Positions 1 through 12,860 are shown, counted from the stretch's first letter. The stretch: 64,000 nucleotides of DNA from Rhyacichthys aspro (GCA_036850595.1 CM072156.1:15820326-15884325), one strand, 5' to 3'. Notes: generated by a model from the sequence alone, not told the origin. Translations and numbers: made by a program.

Positions 1-774
1 ACTGGTAATCACGACTCATGCTAACATATGTCTTAGGGTTTAAATGAAATGTGATATGATTGCGAGGCTAATTAATGGAGCAGTATGCTACAATGAAATA
101 TTTTACATGTATTAGCTTATAAGGAGCCATGAGACGGGGGGAGACCTAATGAGATCAACATGGCAGAAAAAAGCCACTTTAAAGTGTAAATCAGCCACTT
201 CCAATGGGAGCTTGCCTGGCTAAGGATGTAGTGCTTCAACATGGAGGAAAAGGGGCCAGGACATTGTATGAAATCCGATTTGCAATGTTAGCATGAATGT
301 CCACAGCCTTCAATTAACCCTTGTCTTTTATTCCAAAAACACAAAGCAGATACTGGCTCAAAGAAACACCTTTTTACAGGCTCAGAGAGAGAGGCTGTCC
401 TCTCTCACTATCTTTCAGTTTGGTGAATGAGACATCATTATCACAAGGTTAGGCAGCAAATAGTAATATCACTAATGATGTCCTCACAAGGAGATCAACA
501 CAAATGCATTAAGCAAGCTGAGGATGACTAAAATGTTCCCTCTTCTTATGAGCCAGCTTGATAAGTGTCCTTCAAAGGACAGGCCCGATTTATCATCATT
601 GCATATGAGCTTCTAATAATGAGTGACTCACTTTAGCATGACTTTGATCGCAAAGTTTGCTCATCTATTTTTGGCTCAAAACAAAGGTTCTGAATTGGGA
701 GGAATATTGTAAACAGCATCTGAGTAAACACTGCTTTTAATTTTTGACTACTTACTCCTGTCCATTGTACTCAC
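1..774. other. rasal1 intron or flank, no exon recognised
   Basis: The rasal1 gene on the minus strand must continue into this end, because its last visible exon stops at 775 in the middle of the PH domain with a GTGAG donor. I looked here for the next exon (the rest of the PH domain and the Btk-type zinc motif expected in the RASAL1 family) and saw no convincing coding stretch. The rest of the gene is therefore expected to the left of the window. Confidence 0.6.
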
Positions 775-3700
775 CTGCCAGTCAGGGGTCTTAGCGTAGG
801 ACAGAGTTTCACTGGTCAGCCAGAAGTAACGTTTCTTAAAGGCAAACCTGGACAGCAATTGTGGTCCCTCTGTTTTGTATTTGTGAAGGTAGCCCTCTTT
901 AACAGTGACCGATGGCATAAAAACAGCTCTCTGAGGGACCTCCGACACTGCAAAGCAAATATAAATAACATGCATGTAATGACATGTCTGGTTCTACAGA
1001 CACAAGGTGGTGCTGTAGCAGTAAACAATAATACATGATATCTTTTCTTCTTTTTGGGCTTTTTTTACTGATGGCCTACATTTTCTTCTATCACAACATA
1101 AGCGCCAGTCTATGGCTTAACAAGTGCCCTCTTATGTCCATCCAATCCACCTGAACAACTCTAAATGTCAAACTGGCCTTTAAGAGAAAACAGTAGGTGT
1201 GATAGCAGGAGGAGGCTGAAATATGATCTGTAGAAGGGGGGAAGGTCGTTCACAACAACAACAACCACCTCTGACACATAACAGTGAGAAAGCATCTAAG
1301 ACATGCTGGCTAACCAGTGTAGCGTGTGTGAGCACCTGTAGTTTCTCACTCCAACGCCCCGCCAGCTCATTAACCATGTCTTCTCTTTTCCAGACATGCA
1401 CCTAGTTATGAATATTTCACACCGGGCCAAAGCACTATTTCAATATCTACCAGCTGTCCTGCTGCTGATTAGCTCAGCAGCGTGATCTGTGAACCTTACC
1501 AGTTCAGTGGTGCACAATGTTAGCATCCTTACCCGTATCATGATCTATGTCAATTAACTTGTCCAGGAAGTCTTTAACAGAGCCCACACTGCGAAGGATG
1601 ATGGGATGTAGAGGCGCCATCCACTGCTCCTTTCCATGACCAAGCTGAAGGCCTAAGTTCCCCACACTTTGTAAAGCCTAAAAAAGGAAATAAAATAATT
1701 AAATTTAAATAATTAAATTAAATACATAATAATAAAATCATACAACACTAATGCATCAATCAACTAACTGGTATACTATAAGCAAAAACACACAGACACC
1801 TTCACACACAGTCCCACTAAAATCAACCTTTCTGATGTAGATGTGGCTTTAAGTCTTCTAATCTTGATATAGTTCTCAGTAATGTGATTGGTGGCACACA
1901 CTAACTTCTCCAAAGCTGACCCAATATTATGACTGCAACTGAAGTAGGAGAGAATGGATATCTCAAAGTGTGACATCAAACAGGTCCCTGAGGCCAAGCA
2001 TGCTGTGCGGCCCTTTGTGGAGCCCACACCTGGACCGGGGTGGAGAGGAAGTCCCTCTCTACAACCTCTCTGATGCTCGCCTTTGAACCAGGCTCCGACA
2101 GCAGCACACACAGAGGTAAAAATAGCATGTTCCCTTTTCTCTGTTGAAGACCCATGGCAACAGCACTTCAGCACCATGGACAGCAACTGCAGATGCCACA
2201 CAACTCAGGTCTGACTTTCTATAAAAGTGACCAATACGCCCAGAAAGAAGCTCTGTCATCGTAAGTTCCAAGTCACAAAACCTAAAAATGCCTTTCATGC
2301 CACTCATGAGGAAATGGTTTTTAAGGGCATCAAAGATTTTGGAAAATTGACCTAGTTTAAGTTAAAATTGGATTTTATAGCAGATACTGTTCAAAAAGTT
2401 TAGCACTGAAAACTACCGAAATCGTATTTTTGTGGTAAATGTTTTTATTTTTACTCTATAGTGTTCCTAAAACAATAAAACACTATTACATATTTAAAAA
2501 CTGCTGTCTGTATGAAATAATTAATTCATTATGTCAGTTGTTTTATGCATGTTGTAATGTATTTGAGACAGGTCCACATAACTATTGCAAAATGAATTAA
2601 ATCACATCAGATGCACAAACGAGTGGCAGCACTTGAGAAACAAAAACATGAAACAGACTCACATAACCCTACCGTGACTTAACTGTGCATGTATGTACTC
2701 ACTGTCTGTTTGTTTCTACTGCTCTTACTGTAAATATGATGTCTAGACCAAACAAATTATTCATGCTTTATGATGTCTGTGTATATATAAATCTGTTTTC
2801 TGAGTGATACCTTGGCTAGTAGTAACAGTGTTCTGCTTGTACGTGTATCAGCATGCTGATCCCTCAGCTGGAACAGTTTAGGTGTCAGTATTGCAGGAGC
2901 GAAAAAACGCAGGAAAAAGAATCCACTAATGGCTAGATACTTCACATCCTGAAAAAAAGGGAATTTCACAAACATTAATGAACACACTGATTTCCTTTTA
3001 GCTTAAGAGCTGTGGATGAACATTTAACATGTACGCTAATGTAAAATCAATAGGCTGCAATGCTTTCTAACAGAGACTTTCATTTGTTCTTAGTGTGCTT
3101 TGACCCACACTGACCTCATTCTCGGGTTCAGCAAATTGTTCCTCTACCCTCTTGTGCAGCTGTTTGAAGGCCACTCTCATGACTGATGGGCACTGATCGA
3201 CTGAGTTCACAATTGATTCGATGATGCTGGTTAAATAAATCTGCAGCATTTCCACACTGCTGTCCCTCACCTCGGCCTCAGACATGGCACCCTTAAACGA
3301 TATCCGCCTTTGGGATGAAAATGAGAATCATCTCAAAATTTTGATTAGTTTATTCAGAAAAAATATATCTTGGGACTAATACACTGTAAATAATTGCCCT
3401 TCTGTTTGCGATCATGTCATTATATGTAAGTGCATGCTAGGGTTGGTCAGTATGACCTTAAATCAATATCACGATTATTAGAGCATTCTCCTCCCATGCG
3501 AGAAATGGACAGTTATCTTATTTCTGTTTTTCTCCTCATAGTTCACTGGCAAGGTTTGTATTGTAAATATGTCCAATTATTAAAGCCTGAAAAATGTTCT
3601 TATGTTAAAGTGCATATTTTGTGTTTATCCTTGACAATGATGATGGGTAGGATTATCTTGTTTAGAGATTTTGAAGGTCGATTTTGATTACTTTTTGACT

Positions 3701-6700
3701 GTCCAGGCCTAGAGCATACCATTTCCAGGAATAGGCATACAGTATACCAGAGTCTGCAAAGGAAGATAAATAGATGCAGAGTGTAGACAACTATAAACAT
3801 AGACGATGCAACATCCCGGATCTCCCTCTATGTCAGAGATGGATATCTGTGGGGGCTCATAGCAGTTGCCAAGCAACAGTCTTCTCCCCATTTACGTTCT
3901 TTTTTCATTTTCTTACACTGATGTCTTCCTCTCAGGGGCAAAGTATAACAGGAAGCAGATTGTCTCCTGTGGCAGCTTTCCATTTGACCATTTTAACGCC
4001 TACATTGTGAAAAGCACACACCAAATTCCCATGTGTAATCTGTGTCACGAGGCAAACACCAATCAGAGTGATCTAGGCAATTTAAGTTTGAAAAGAAAAG
4101 CAGAATTGCGAGATTAAACAAAACATGCTTTAGGTATGCTTGCCTCAGTCGGTTCAAGTCAATCTTGCATGGATCCAGTTCAATGTACTTCTTCTCGTCA
4201 AAGATCCGGTTAATGATGGGCTTCAGCACCTCATGCAGATAGAGCATGCCAACAGCCTGACAGCAAAACACATGCTGCTAATGAGGACAATCATCTACAG
4301 ACATATAAATGGACCATGAAGGTAACAAAATAATGTTTTTCATGCAAATCTGATTTAGTATATTGAATACATTGATAAAACACACCTTCATGAACTGTTC
4401 CATTGCTTTAGAAGCAAGTGAGTTGGAGCGAAATAAAGTGTTTGGATCAGCTGCAGAATTAAAACAGAAAAAATAAATAAATAAACAGGCAAGATTTTAG
4501 TGAATTTCTGTCAAGAGTATAGTTAATACAAGCATTCAGAGGACCTTGTTGCAATAATCAAGATGTCTCTGTGAGAAGAAAACCTCCAGCATTATTAAAT
4601 ATATGGAAGCTCTAATTAATATATGACATAAGCTATCTCTGTCCTCTTTTTGATGATTTATGGAGGATGATTTATGGATGTATCCTGATCATTTCTTTGG
4701 TGCCATGTATGTGTATTGTCTAGCTTAAAAGAACTGAGCTCAATGTCAAAACTGAGGACACACTGACCTTTCTGCTACATTACATAAAACCTTCAAGGTG
4801 ACAATGCTGATATATCCATGGCAACAGGACTTGATTTTGCTAAAATACTTTCTGTTAAGCGCACAAACCATATAATAAGTGTTAGTAGGTACAGCTTTAG
4901 TTTCTTGCCCTAGTTTATTCAAATGGTATGTCGTCCAAAAAGGTTGGAAATGTTAGGACCTCCTGAAATCTGCTCTCAATTTTGATCAGTTTTGTTGTAT
5001 TTTGGGGGGATTTTATAATATTCAGTATTTTACAACCAGAATAATTTACATAAGATAAAATCTACTAGAACTACGAGAAAGGAGTCTCTATGGTGTTAGT
5101 CATCTGGTTCCAGAGGACATGAGGATACAGAAGCTGCAGATCTGAGAATCAAAAGAGGAACAGGAAGTTGAGAACATGTTGCAGTTGAGAGGTTGTCAGG
5201 AAGAGGAGCTTTTGGCTGTGGGACTGAGACCATACAATATCCCCTGAGTATTCACATGTTATGATTACAGTTTATATTCAATCAAGACCTGTGGGCTGCC
5301 AGACACTGCCTGTGACACCATCAGCTAAACAGTTTCCAGGTTACAGACCCAGCATCCTGATGGCTTCTTCCTCATATCACTATATAATGAACAACATGGA
5401 CCATCCCCTGCATTCGTATTTTTAACAATAGAGAGAAGTCAGTAAACATCTGAGATCAGTGAGCTGTAGAACAGAATGCCACAAGAACTCCTTCTTCTTG
5501 AATGTACAATAAATCAATCTAAGGAAGATGACATCTGAAGCAATTCATTTGAAGAGACCTAACAACTGACCTAACTACCCTTTGGGGATTAATAAAGTTT
5601 AATTGAATGATGTCTAACTTTAGTCTACTCAATGTGTCTATTCCTACTCAAGCAGTTATGGTTTGATAGTGTGGAGTTGCTATGGAAACACTCTGTGCTT
5701 ATCTCAAAGTAAACCCAATGTCCAGAGCATAACTCAGCGTGAATTACAACACTGGGATGTGTTGTGGAGGCAAAATATGACTAACACAGAAACCATAAAA
5801 AAAACACTGTTGGGTGAGTAAGTAATTATCATTAGGGCTATAAATAAGGCACTGATAGGTTTCAAGTGCCCCCACACAAACCATGAGTTGAACAAACCTC
5901 AGAGGGTCAATGCAGAGAACAGCAATAAGGGGAGATAAACACTATGTCCCAGTCTCTGACTAACATTGATTTACACAATGTCAGTGTCAGCACAGTTAAA
6001 TATACAAACAGACAAGAACAGTTGTACATTTTATGTCTCTTTAAGGCCTGGGGGCTTTGTACAAATGAGCTTACTAGTGTGGTTGACTTCGCGGGTGTTA
6101 AGGTAATCGAGGAATGGAACCACAAGGCCCTGGCCCAGATAGATTTTCACCAGCGTCATTGCCACATCCTGGCGGCTCTCTACTGTAGTCACTTCCTCCA
6201 ACATGGTCAAAGCACTGCTTTCTTCCACCTGGTAAGAAAAAAAACTCTTGCTAAAACAACAGACAATGGGCTCAACTGCAAATGGCAACACTACTTGAAG
6301 CTAGATCAGTGAATTTGTGATTAGTAAGTGTTCTTTATTACACATAAACTTACATCGGTGGGAGAAATGACTGACTCAACCAGAAGATCAATAAGGGGCT
6401 GGTAATAGACAGACGGTAAAATCCGGTCCTCCACCAAACGTACTTTCAGACGCAGTGCTCCAAGCTTGCCACTGGGAACAGAAACTAACATGAATCGATG
6501 CACTCATAATGTGATAACGAGGCATGTTCTAAAATTATCTCAGGGAACAGATGCGCTCAGAGACAGGCTTCTCACCTGTTAATCTGTGAGTGTAATTTAA
6601 ATGCATAAAAAACAGACACGTGCTTTGGAAGTGGATGTTCCGCAGTGACACAAATACAACACGTCACTACAACGCATAACAAGCACGCCAGTGGTTCTCA

Positions 6701-9700
6701 CCCAGCATCAACCTCATTGTTTCCCAGTGGTAGCAAACGAAACCAGCCCTCAATATGAGGCGTCTTGTGTAAACAAGCTGAAGGGATTTCCACCTGCCAA
6801 CAGGAGCAAATGAACACAGAGGAATATTAAATTGGCACAGTCTTTGTCATGGAGTAATAAGTAATGTCTAATTACCAGAGATGATTTTACTAGTTATAGA
6901 TAGTGGTTACCTTTCCCAGGAAGTCATTCTTGCCCACCATGTCCCAATCCCAGACTTCCACAGTGATAAAACCTTCTTCACTCAGCTCCTCAAGATCCAG
7001 CTCAAGCTCAAGTGTCTCTCCCCAGTGAGGAAATCGTGTCTTTTTGATAATCTGAAACCCAAGCACAACCAAATATATCTTCTTTGTGCTAAATGTCAAA
7101 CATAAAATACTCATAAGAAGATGTGACCTTAACACAACCAGAACACAGTGTACATGCACATACAGCTTACCGAGGTCTCTGCACTGTGGTTATTGAAAAT
7201 GACTCTTGCAAAAGGATCTGATGTACCAGAGGTGTCTCTTGGAGCAAGGTCTCTGTGGAGAACATAAAACATATTTAATACAGTATTTAAATTCTGTTTA
7301 CTTGTTACCTACATATATCATATATTAAACAGCTCAAATACATGTTATATTTGACTGTATTTGATTTAAGTTTACTTTAATTGATATAAATAACACATCC
7401 TGATTGACAGGCTGATTGGTGGCGTGTCAGAAAGATGGATATTGCAGCCTGGGGCACACTGATGGGGCACTGAGTGAATGTTGTGAATGTGGTAAGATGA
7501 TTCAGGAAAGGAGCGAAGAGGTCTGTGGGGGGATGTTGATAAGACTGATTTACAAACTAGTTACAACAATACACTTAGCCAACAGAGAGCTTGGAAAAAC
7601 AGCAATATTCATATTTAAACAATTATATTTATGTATGGTAAAAGCTTTCAAAGGAGTGTGACACAATGTGGGCGATAAAAATTGTTGTCCATTCTTTTGT
7701 TGAACTGTTATACTTAATAAAAGTTGTTTTACCTGGCTTCAATGACTTGACATCTTAGACTGATTTTCTCTGAGTCTTTTAGCAGGACCAGACTGAGGCG
7801 GATCTCTCCTTGTACCTCTTCATTTGGGTCCACCCTTGTCAGATTTAGCCAGCTATCTAAACCTGCACACAAATCAATTGTACTCAGTAACGAAAGTCAC
7901 TTTGCACAACAAAAATCTATTGTATCTACAAGTCTGGATATATAACAGTGACATCAAAGACCATTTTATTTTCTCACTCGATTCAAAACATAAGGAAGAA
8001 TACAGAATTTTTTCATGCGAGGGAGGAACTGACTCAGTAGCAACATGTAGCAATGAATCACAGATTTGAAGGCCATACCAGGTGGCATTAAAGACTGGCG
8101 TCAACACGCTGATAAACACAAAATGGTTTTTAAACCTTGTGAAATATTCACACCATTTTGAGGAAAGCCAACATGACGATAAATCCCATATGAGCTCAAA
8201 TCATTTGTGTTAAAGTACATTACAGACTTTCTCATAAACCAAGTCTAAAAGTAGGCCTGTCTCCTCAGTGGCTCAGACCTTTGATCTGGCCTTAGGACTC
8301 TGTGTATGTTTATCCTCAAAGCAAAGGTCATGCACTCGAGACATTATTAATGGCTGCCCATGCACTTTTCCCATGTCTTACCTTTGGCTTGAGATCCAAT
8401 AGCTTCTTTGCTCAGAGTAATCTTCCCAATAACATCATCATGACTGTGGTAAAAGAAAAACTGATTGACAAATAGAAGTTGTTTGTTCTCATTGGAGGTT
8501 AATTAAATTCAAGACAGACTCATTAGTGTGCTGATGGTAAACAGGAGGAAAAAAAAGAACAACGTAATCATTCTTTGTGGACTGCCATCTGTCCAATGGT
8601 GTTTACTTATTCAAAGATTTGAGTCTTTGCTCAAAACACAAACTGTACGTGATCTTTCAACCTAAACACATTAATTCATGAGCCCTGCTAGCTTGGAAGA
8701 CTATTAATCAAAAGCTCTGCTCCCACTAGCCCAAGCATTTCATATGAATACGATTTTTTAAGGGACAGATGTGAATGTTACCCAATAGTGTCCTCGTCCA
8801 TGACTTGAAAAGACAGCGAATGAAATCCCATCGGGAGGTGCAACGTGTACTCTTCACCCCAGAAAGGATTAAGGTTCTTCCATACTGTGGCTGTCCTGAA
8901 AAAAAAGGCAGACAACTCATATTACACACCTTATGCTTCTGTAAAACAACAAGCTTTTGCAGTAAGTTCAATAATAGAAAGAGCTGACAGCATTACTTAA
9001 CCCTTGAGCTTAACTATTCATTCTGTTTTAGCGAGTGGGCTGTACAAACCATTTCCCACTTGTTTTCACCAGCCACATTATCTGTGAACATCATACTGAA
9101 GGAGTCATTTAGCCAGAAACTCCACAAGTACAAGTAATTAGTGAGAGTGTCTGTAGTGAGTCATTGTGCTGTTTCCCTCACCATACCAGATGGAACAGGA
9201 GCTACTGTATTCGCCTCCTGTTCTTGTTAATGACTTCTCTGTATTGGTGATACATATGATGATGAGGGTGAGAACGATCCACATGAATTTATCTCTCTAT
9301 TTGTGCACTCAATTACAGTCCCTCAGAGCGTTCCCTGTTTATACCAGGAGCTCCCTGAAATAATTGATGCATCCTCTCCATGGTTACCTGTGGGCGTTTT
9401 AAAGCCAAACCAGTATCAGGTTTTCTGTGTTAGAGAGGCCATGCTGTAGGCACCACCATCATGACCATACATTTCACCTTGGTTATTTATGTAGTATTCA
9501 GCTACAAACCAGTACAGACACACCTGCTATTGGACACTCTCTATAAAACAGTGAGGATAGTATGTGGATGCACACTTGCCTGGCCACAACTTCATTGTCA
9601 ACTTTAACAATGCAGTATGGATCACTTGTTCCTGATCTGAAATTAGAAGATATTTAGAATAAGACATTATATCACAAGATGAAGTTTGATAACTAGTTTA

Positions 9701-9910
9701 ATATGGCACATTCAACAGATTATTTCTTTTCTAAAAAATGTGTAAATAAAATAGCTAGCTGATCATGTCACTAATCTGAAAATTCCCAGATAGTTGCATG
9801 TGTAGTCTACATTGGTTACAGACTTCAGCACATGACATTACTTACACGTCTTTGGCTGGGAGATTCCTGCCCTCGACAATCCGAAAATAAAGAGAAGTGT
9901 TTTTGGCCAT
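775..9910 (-). CDS. rasal1: RasGAP-activating-like protein 1 (RASAL1), 3' part cut by window edge
   Basis: This is a Ca2+-responsive Ras GTPase-activating protein. Family knowledge says its C2 domains carry it to the plasma membrane, where the GAP domain switches off Ras. Sixteen coding exons were read on the minus strand: 9910-9846, 9636-9580, 8895-8782, 8443-8382, 7862-7733, 7252-7171, 7051-6911, 6793-6702, 6471-6354, 6228-6075, 4450-4386, 4256-4144, 3307-3115, 2948-2811, 1677-1533 and 947-775. They total 614 codons with consistent phases. The start is MAKNTSLYFRIVEGRNLP. C2A covers about residues 5-110 (SGTSDPYC, MDEDTIGHDD) and C2B about 135-230 (SGTSDPFA, VWDWDMVGKND), both with Asp-rich Ca2+ loops. 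The RasGAP domain covers about 280-530, with an arginine finger near R346 in TLFRSNSLASK and the FLRFFAPAI motif. The PH domain starts near 565. LHEVLKPIINR and ELDPCKIDL fit RASAL1 better than RASA4. Two introns use GC donors. The C-terminus is off the window. Confidence 0.93.
3438..3711. mobile_element. MITE-like non-autonomous DNA transposon remnant (hAT-like) in a rasal1 intron
   Basis: The element begins TAGGGTTGGTCAG at 3438 and ends with the inverse of TAGGCCTGGACAG at 3711, so 10 of 13 terminal positions pair as inverted repeats. The 8 bases outside each end are GTGCATGC (3430-3437) and GAGCATAC (3712-3719), a diverged 8-bp target-site duplication matching at 6 of 8. An 8-bp duplication is typical of hAT elements. 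The interior start (ggttggtcagtatgacc, then a 'tatcacgatta' string) resembles a family common in fish genomes, as I remember it. No transposase reading frame is present. A repeat-library search would settle the family. Confidence 0.6.
5570..5610 (+). repeat. Possible L2-type LINE/SINE 3' tail
   Basis: A short stretch in a rasal1 intron reads 'ccctttggggattaataaag' followed by TTTAATTGAATGA. It resembles the 3' tail of fish L2-clade LINEs and the SINEs that share it, where GGGAT-AATAAAG is followed by a short tandem repeat. The 5' boundary is unclear and no reverse transcriptase segment was recognised upstream, so this is probably a heavily truncated insertion. Confidence 0.35.
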
Positions 9911-10730
9911 TTTAGTCGTTTAAGATATCGAGCAGTTTCCCTTACGATTCCATGCGCGCTCTCATAAATAATATCGCTCTTCTCCTCCGCAAGTGAGTTT
10001 TCTTCATTTCATGGCACCTTCAGTGCGTGACGGCGCACAGCCCACCAGTAGCGCGCCAAAGAAACGCGCATGCAGTCACTCTCAGTCCAGAAGGTTACAC
10101 AGTGAGGCGACTGTGTGGGCAACGGGACTTGATTTGGCGATGTCAGGGTGACCCCAAGCGCTCCTCTTTCTAGCCAATACAGTGATCAGCAATAAATGAT
10201 GGTAATAGACTCAGTTTTACCATTTCACAGGTGAGCGAGCGGTGGATGGAGTCAACGCATCGTCGCCATTCACGATATGAGGGTGAAATAAGACAACGCC
10301 CCTTACGGCACTACGGCTCTAGAATTTGTAAGAAGCCTACTCATTAATGTTTGTTCATACCTGACGAGCTCTGGGGTGCATCTCCTTCCATATACTCTGC
10401 CACCTGGCGAACAATTTGTGCTACTACAGGCAGTGGTTCAAAGTTTTAGACAGGCGTTTTAAAAGGCAGCTAAGTGGGTCTTCGCTGCTGTGAATGGGAG
10501 CTAGCCCATTGGAGCTAACTAGCAAACTAGAGTTCATCGTTTAAGCAAATAACTTTAAAGCCGAGTACATTTGTTTTTTATGCGAAATTACGACAAATTA
10601 ATGTGACGCTTCAGCAGATATTTACTTTAACATTTTGATCATAATATAGCTAAAAAAGTTGGATTGGCTAACGGTAGCTGACTAGTTAAATGTAAAATTA
10701 AGCGTACTTCAATGAGCTGCACTGAAGGAG
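9911..10730. promoter_or_regulatory. Head-to-head promoter region of rasal1 (-) and dgcr6 (+)
   Basis: The two start codons lie 820 bp apart on opposite strands with no gene between them. The left half (about 9940-10330) is noticeably richer in CpG than its surroundings, with several GCGC and CGCG runs near 10030-10070 and a CCAAT motif at 10174-10178. This fits a shared or closely spaced pair of promoters plus both 5' untranslated regions. No TATA box was evident. Transcription starts were not located. Confidence 0.55.
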
Positions 10731-12107
10731 ATGGAGACATATCCCGGAGTCTCTGACAGTGATTCTACCAGACAACAGGAAAGACACTATTACCTGCTTT
10801 CAGAGCTGCAAACTTTTGTGAAAGATTTGTCTAGGTAGTATTGATGATGACATTAACTTGAGAATTATTAGTCTCAAATTTCGGAATGTATGTCAGTGAT
10901 TTGGAATCTGTTTGATCTTGCCCTCGCAGCTCTTTTCAACAGCGCTTGTCCTACAACACCCTCAGTGATCTGGCCCTGGCGCTGATAGATGGGACAGTCT
11001 ATGAGATAGTCCAGGGTCTCTTGGATATTCAACATCTAACAGAGAAAAATCTTTACAACCAAAGGCAGAAGCTGCACTGTGAACACCAAGGTCTGTTTTG
11101 ATAAGCGCAATAACGAAGGCATGTTTTATTGACCCATTAACACTTTAGTAGAGAAAAGTACCATGATTGATTTACTAAAGAGGCTTCTAGCAGCAAGTAG
11201 CCTGGGCAAGACTTTAGATAATTGTTTTACTGACTATTTATTTGCAGCACTCAAACAAGAGCTTGTAAAGAAGCATAAGGATGCTCTTCAGACATGCAAG
11301 TCTCACAACCTGGCACTTTTGAAGTCTAATCAGCAAGCAGAACTAGAGGTAAGCCATGTTATGTCTTTACATACTCCCATCATGTGATGTAATGTCATGT
11401 GCATTAATAATAGTTATTTTAGGCTTTGGAAATCCGTGTGCGAGAAGAGCAAAGAATGATGGATAAAAAGATTGTCGCTGAAATGGATCAGAAAGTAGTA
11501 GACCAACAAAACACTCTGGAGAAGGCTGGGGTGCCTGGGTTTTATGTTACCACTAATCCACAGGTAAGTGTCTAATTCAGTCTTCTTACTAAATGTAATA
11601 CAAAGTGTTAGGGTGATTTCTAGTTTTGTCTGTATATGTAATTTTGTTGTGCTATAATTTGTGTATTTGAGTTTTGGGTAAGGCTTTTATTTTCATGGCA
11701 CTAAATTCAAGTGATACCTATATGCAGGTGCTTGGGATCTTTTTTTTTTGTTTTTTTACCAGGGCAAGAAGTAGCAGACTTGAATGTTTCATCTAAAACT
11801 CAGAAATAAACCTTCACAAAACCTATAAAGCCTGCCTGGATAATACATTGTTTCCCTGTGTAAAATAGAATCCTTTGGTGCATTAAGTGGCCATTTGAGT
11901 ATGAGCTTAGCTTGTTTATTGGACAAGTTGGCCACTACACAAAAAAGTGTTCTTGGGTGCAATAAATGAAGTTGTCCAGTAGATGGCAATACATGTCACA
12001 GTTTATTCTGCAAACCTTTCTCATTGCAGGAGCTGACAATGCAGATGAATCTTCTTGAACTTATCCTGAAGCTTCAACAAAAGGAGTCACAATTAGGCGG
12101 AATTTGA
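10731..12107 (+). CDS. dgcr6: DGCR6 (DiGeorge critical region 6) family protein
   Basis: Five exons (10731-10834, 10930-11090, 11248-11348, 11423-11563, 12030-12107) encode 194 residues with all splice phases agreeing. The start METYPGVSDSDST leads into RQQERHYYLLSELQ. The body contains SFQQRLSYNTLSDLALAL, DGTVYEIVQGLLDIQHLTEK, EKAGVPGFYVTTNPQ and QMNLLELILKLQQ, the signature blocks of DGCR6. The middle part is charged and likely coiled-coil (about residues 88-150). Human DGCR6 is slightly longer at the C-terminus, as I recall. The biochemical role is poorly defined; human DGCR6/DGCR6L lie in the 22q11.2 deletion region and have been linked to neural crest and GABA-B receptor biology. The gene shares an upstream region with rasal1. 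A poly(A) signal follows at 12455-12460. Confidence 0.95.
11976..11989 (+). promoter_or_regulatory. CTCF-like motif in the last dgcr6 intron
   Basis: CCAGTAGATGGCAA matches 13 of 14 positions of the CTCF core CCASYAGRKGGCRS in forward orientation. It lies in the intron before the last dgcr6 exon. This is a motif match only; occupancy is unknown. Confidence 0.35.
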
Positions 12108-12454
12108 GTCTGGCGCCTGATTGCGTGGCACTATCAGAAAGGGGGAAAAAATCCCCAGAGAGGGTGAATGCTCATGTTAAAGTGAGCTTGAATTTGGTCA
12201 CTGTTCGATCCAGTGTTTTGAAGGAGACTTGATAAGGTTTTGGAATTTTGTCTTGAAGGCAAATGACAAATGAATGTTAAGAGAACTGGTAAGATTTCTC
12301 CTAAGGCCTCCTAAAGGTGTGATGTACTGTTGGAGTACATAAATAGTAATATAGTAAAACATAAAACTGTTGTGAAATTGAACTGTGAATAAGATGCACC
12401 AGCATGGAAGTGTAATACTGTATTTATTTATCTTTTTCTTTTTTTAAAATCATA

Positions 12455-12460
12455 AATAAA
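12455..12460 (+). terminator. dgcr6 polyadenylation signal
   Basis: A canonical AATAAA lies about 350 bp after the dgcr6 stop codon, in an AT-rich 3' untranslated stretch and followed by T-rich sequence. It is the first canonical signal in the sense strand after the stop that I noticed. Confidence 0.6.
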
Positions 12461-12684
12461 GAATGTTTTTGCATTGCTACTGTGGCTACTGCTGATGGAG
12501 GGTATGTGTAATAATTGACCAAAAGTACACACAAGTTACTGTGCTGCTCAGTTATTGAAGCTGTTTGACAGACAAGTGTTACAAATGTGGATAAATTCAG
12601 GCTGATTGTGTAACAGTAACTAGGGACACAAATGGCAAATAAATGAATTAGAAAATTGATTTATGATAAAATACTTATTTACAA

Positions 12685-12860
12685 AGGGTTGGCAGCTCAT
12701 GTCCAGCACACGAGAGACCTAGGCTTAAGTTTTTGTCTGTTCATTTACCCAATGTCATCCCCCACTCTCTTTCAACCCATTTCCTGTCTAGCTACTGTTA
12801 AACTATCAATAAAGGCCAAAAAACCTAAAAAAACCCCAAAACAAACAAATAGAAAAGGTG
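12685..12860 (+). mobile_element. Teleost tRNA-derived-type SINE copy (diverged)
   Basis: Between dgcr6 and slc7a4 lies a stretch with 'aatgtcatcccccactctct', 'catttcctgtct', 'actatcaataaaggccaaaa' and then an A/C-rich tail. This order of blocks is the familiar 3' body and tail of a SINE that is very common in fish genomes. The 5' part (about 12685-12720, with 'gtccagca') looks like a decayed tRNA-related head. The family name and exact ends need a repeat library. The 103-codon open frame across it is incidental. Confidence 0.55.

Noticed and set aside
10841..10929. Possible C/D box snoRNA in dgcr6 intron 1 (ATGATGA at its start)
   Set aside because: No CTGA box D and no terminal stem could be found.
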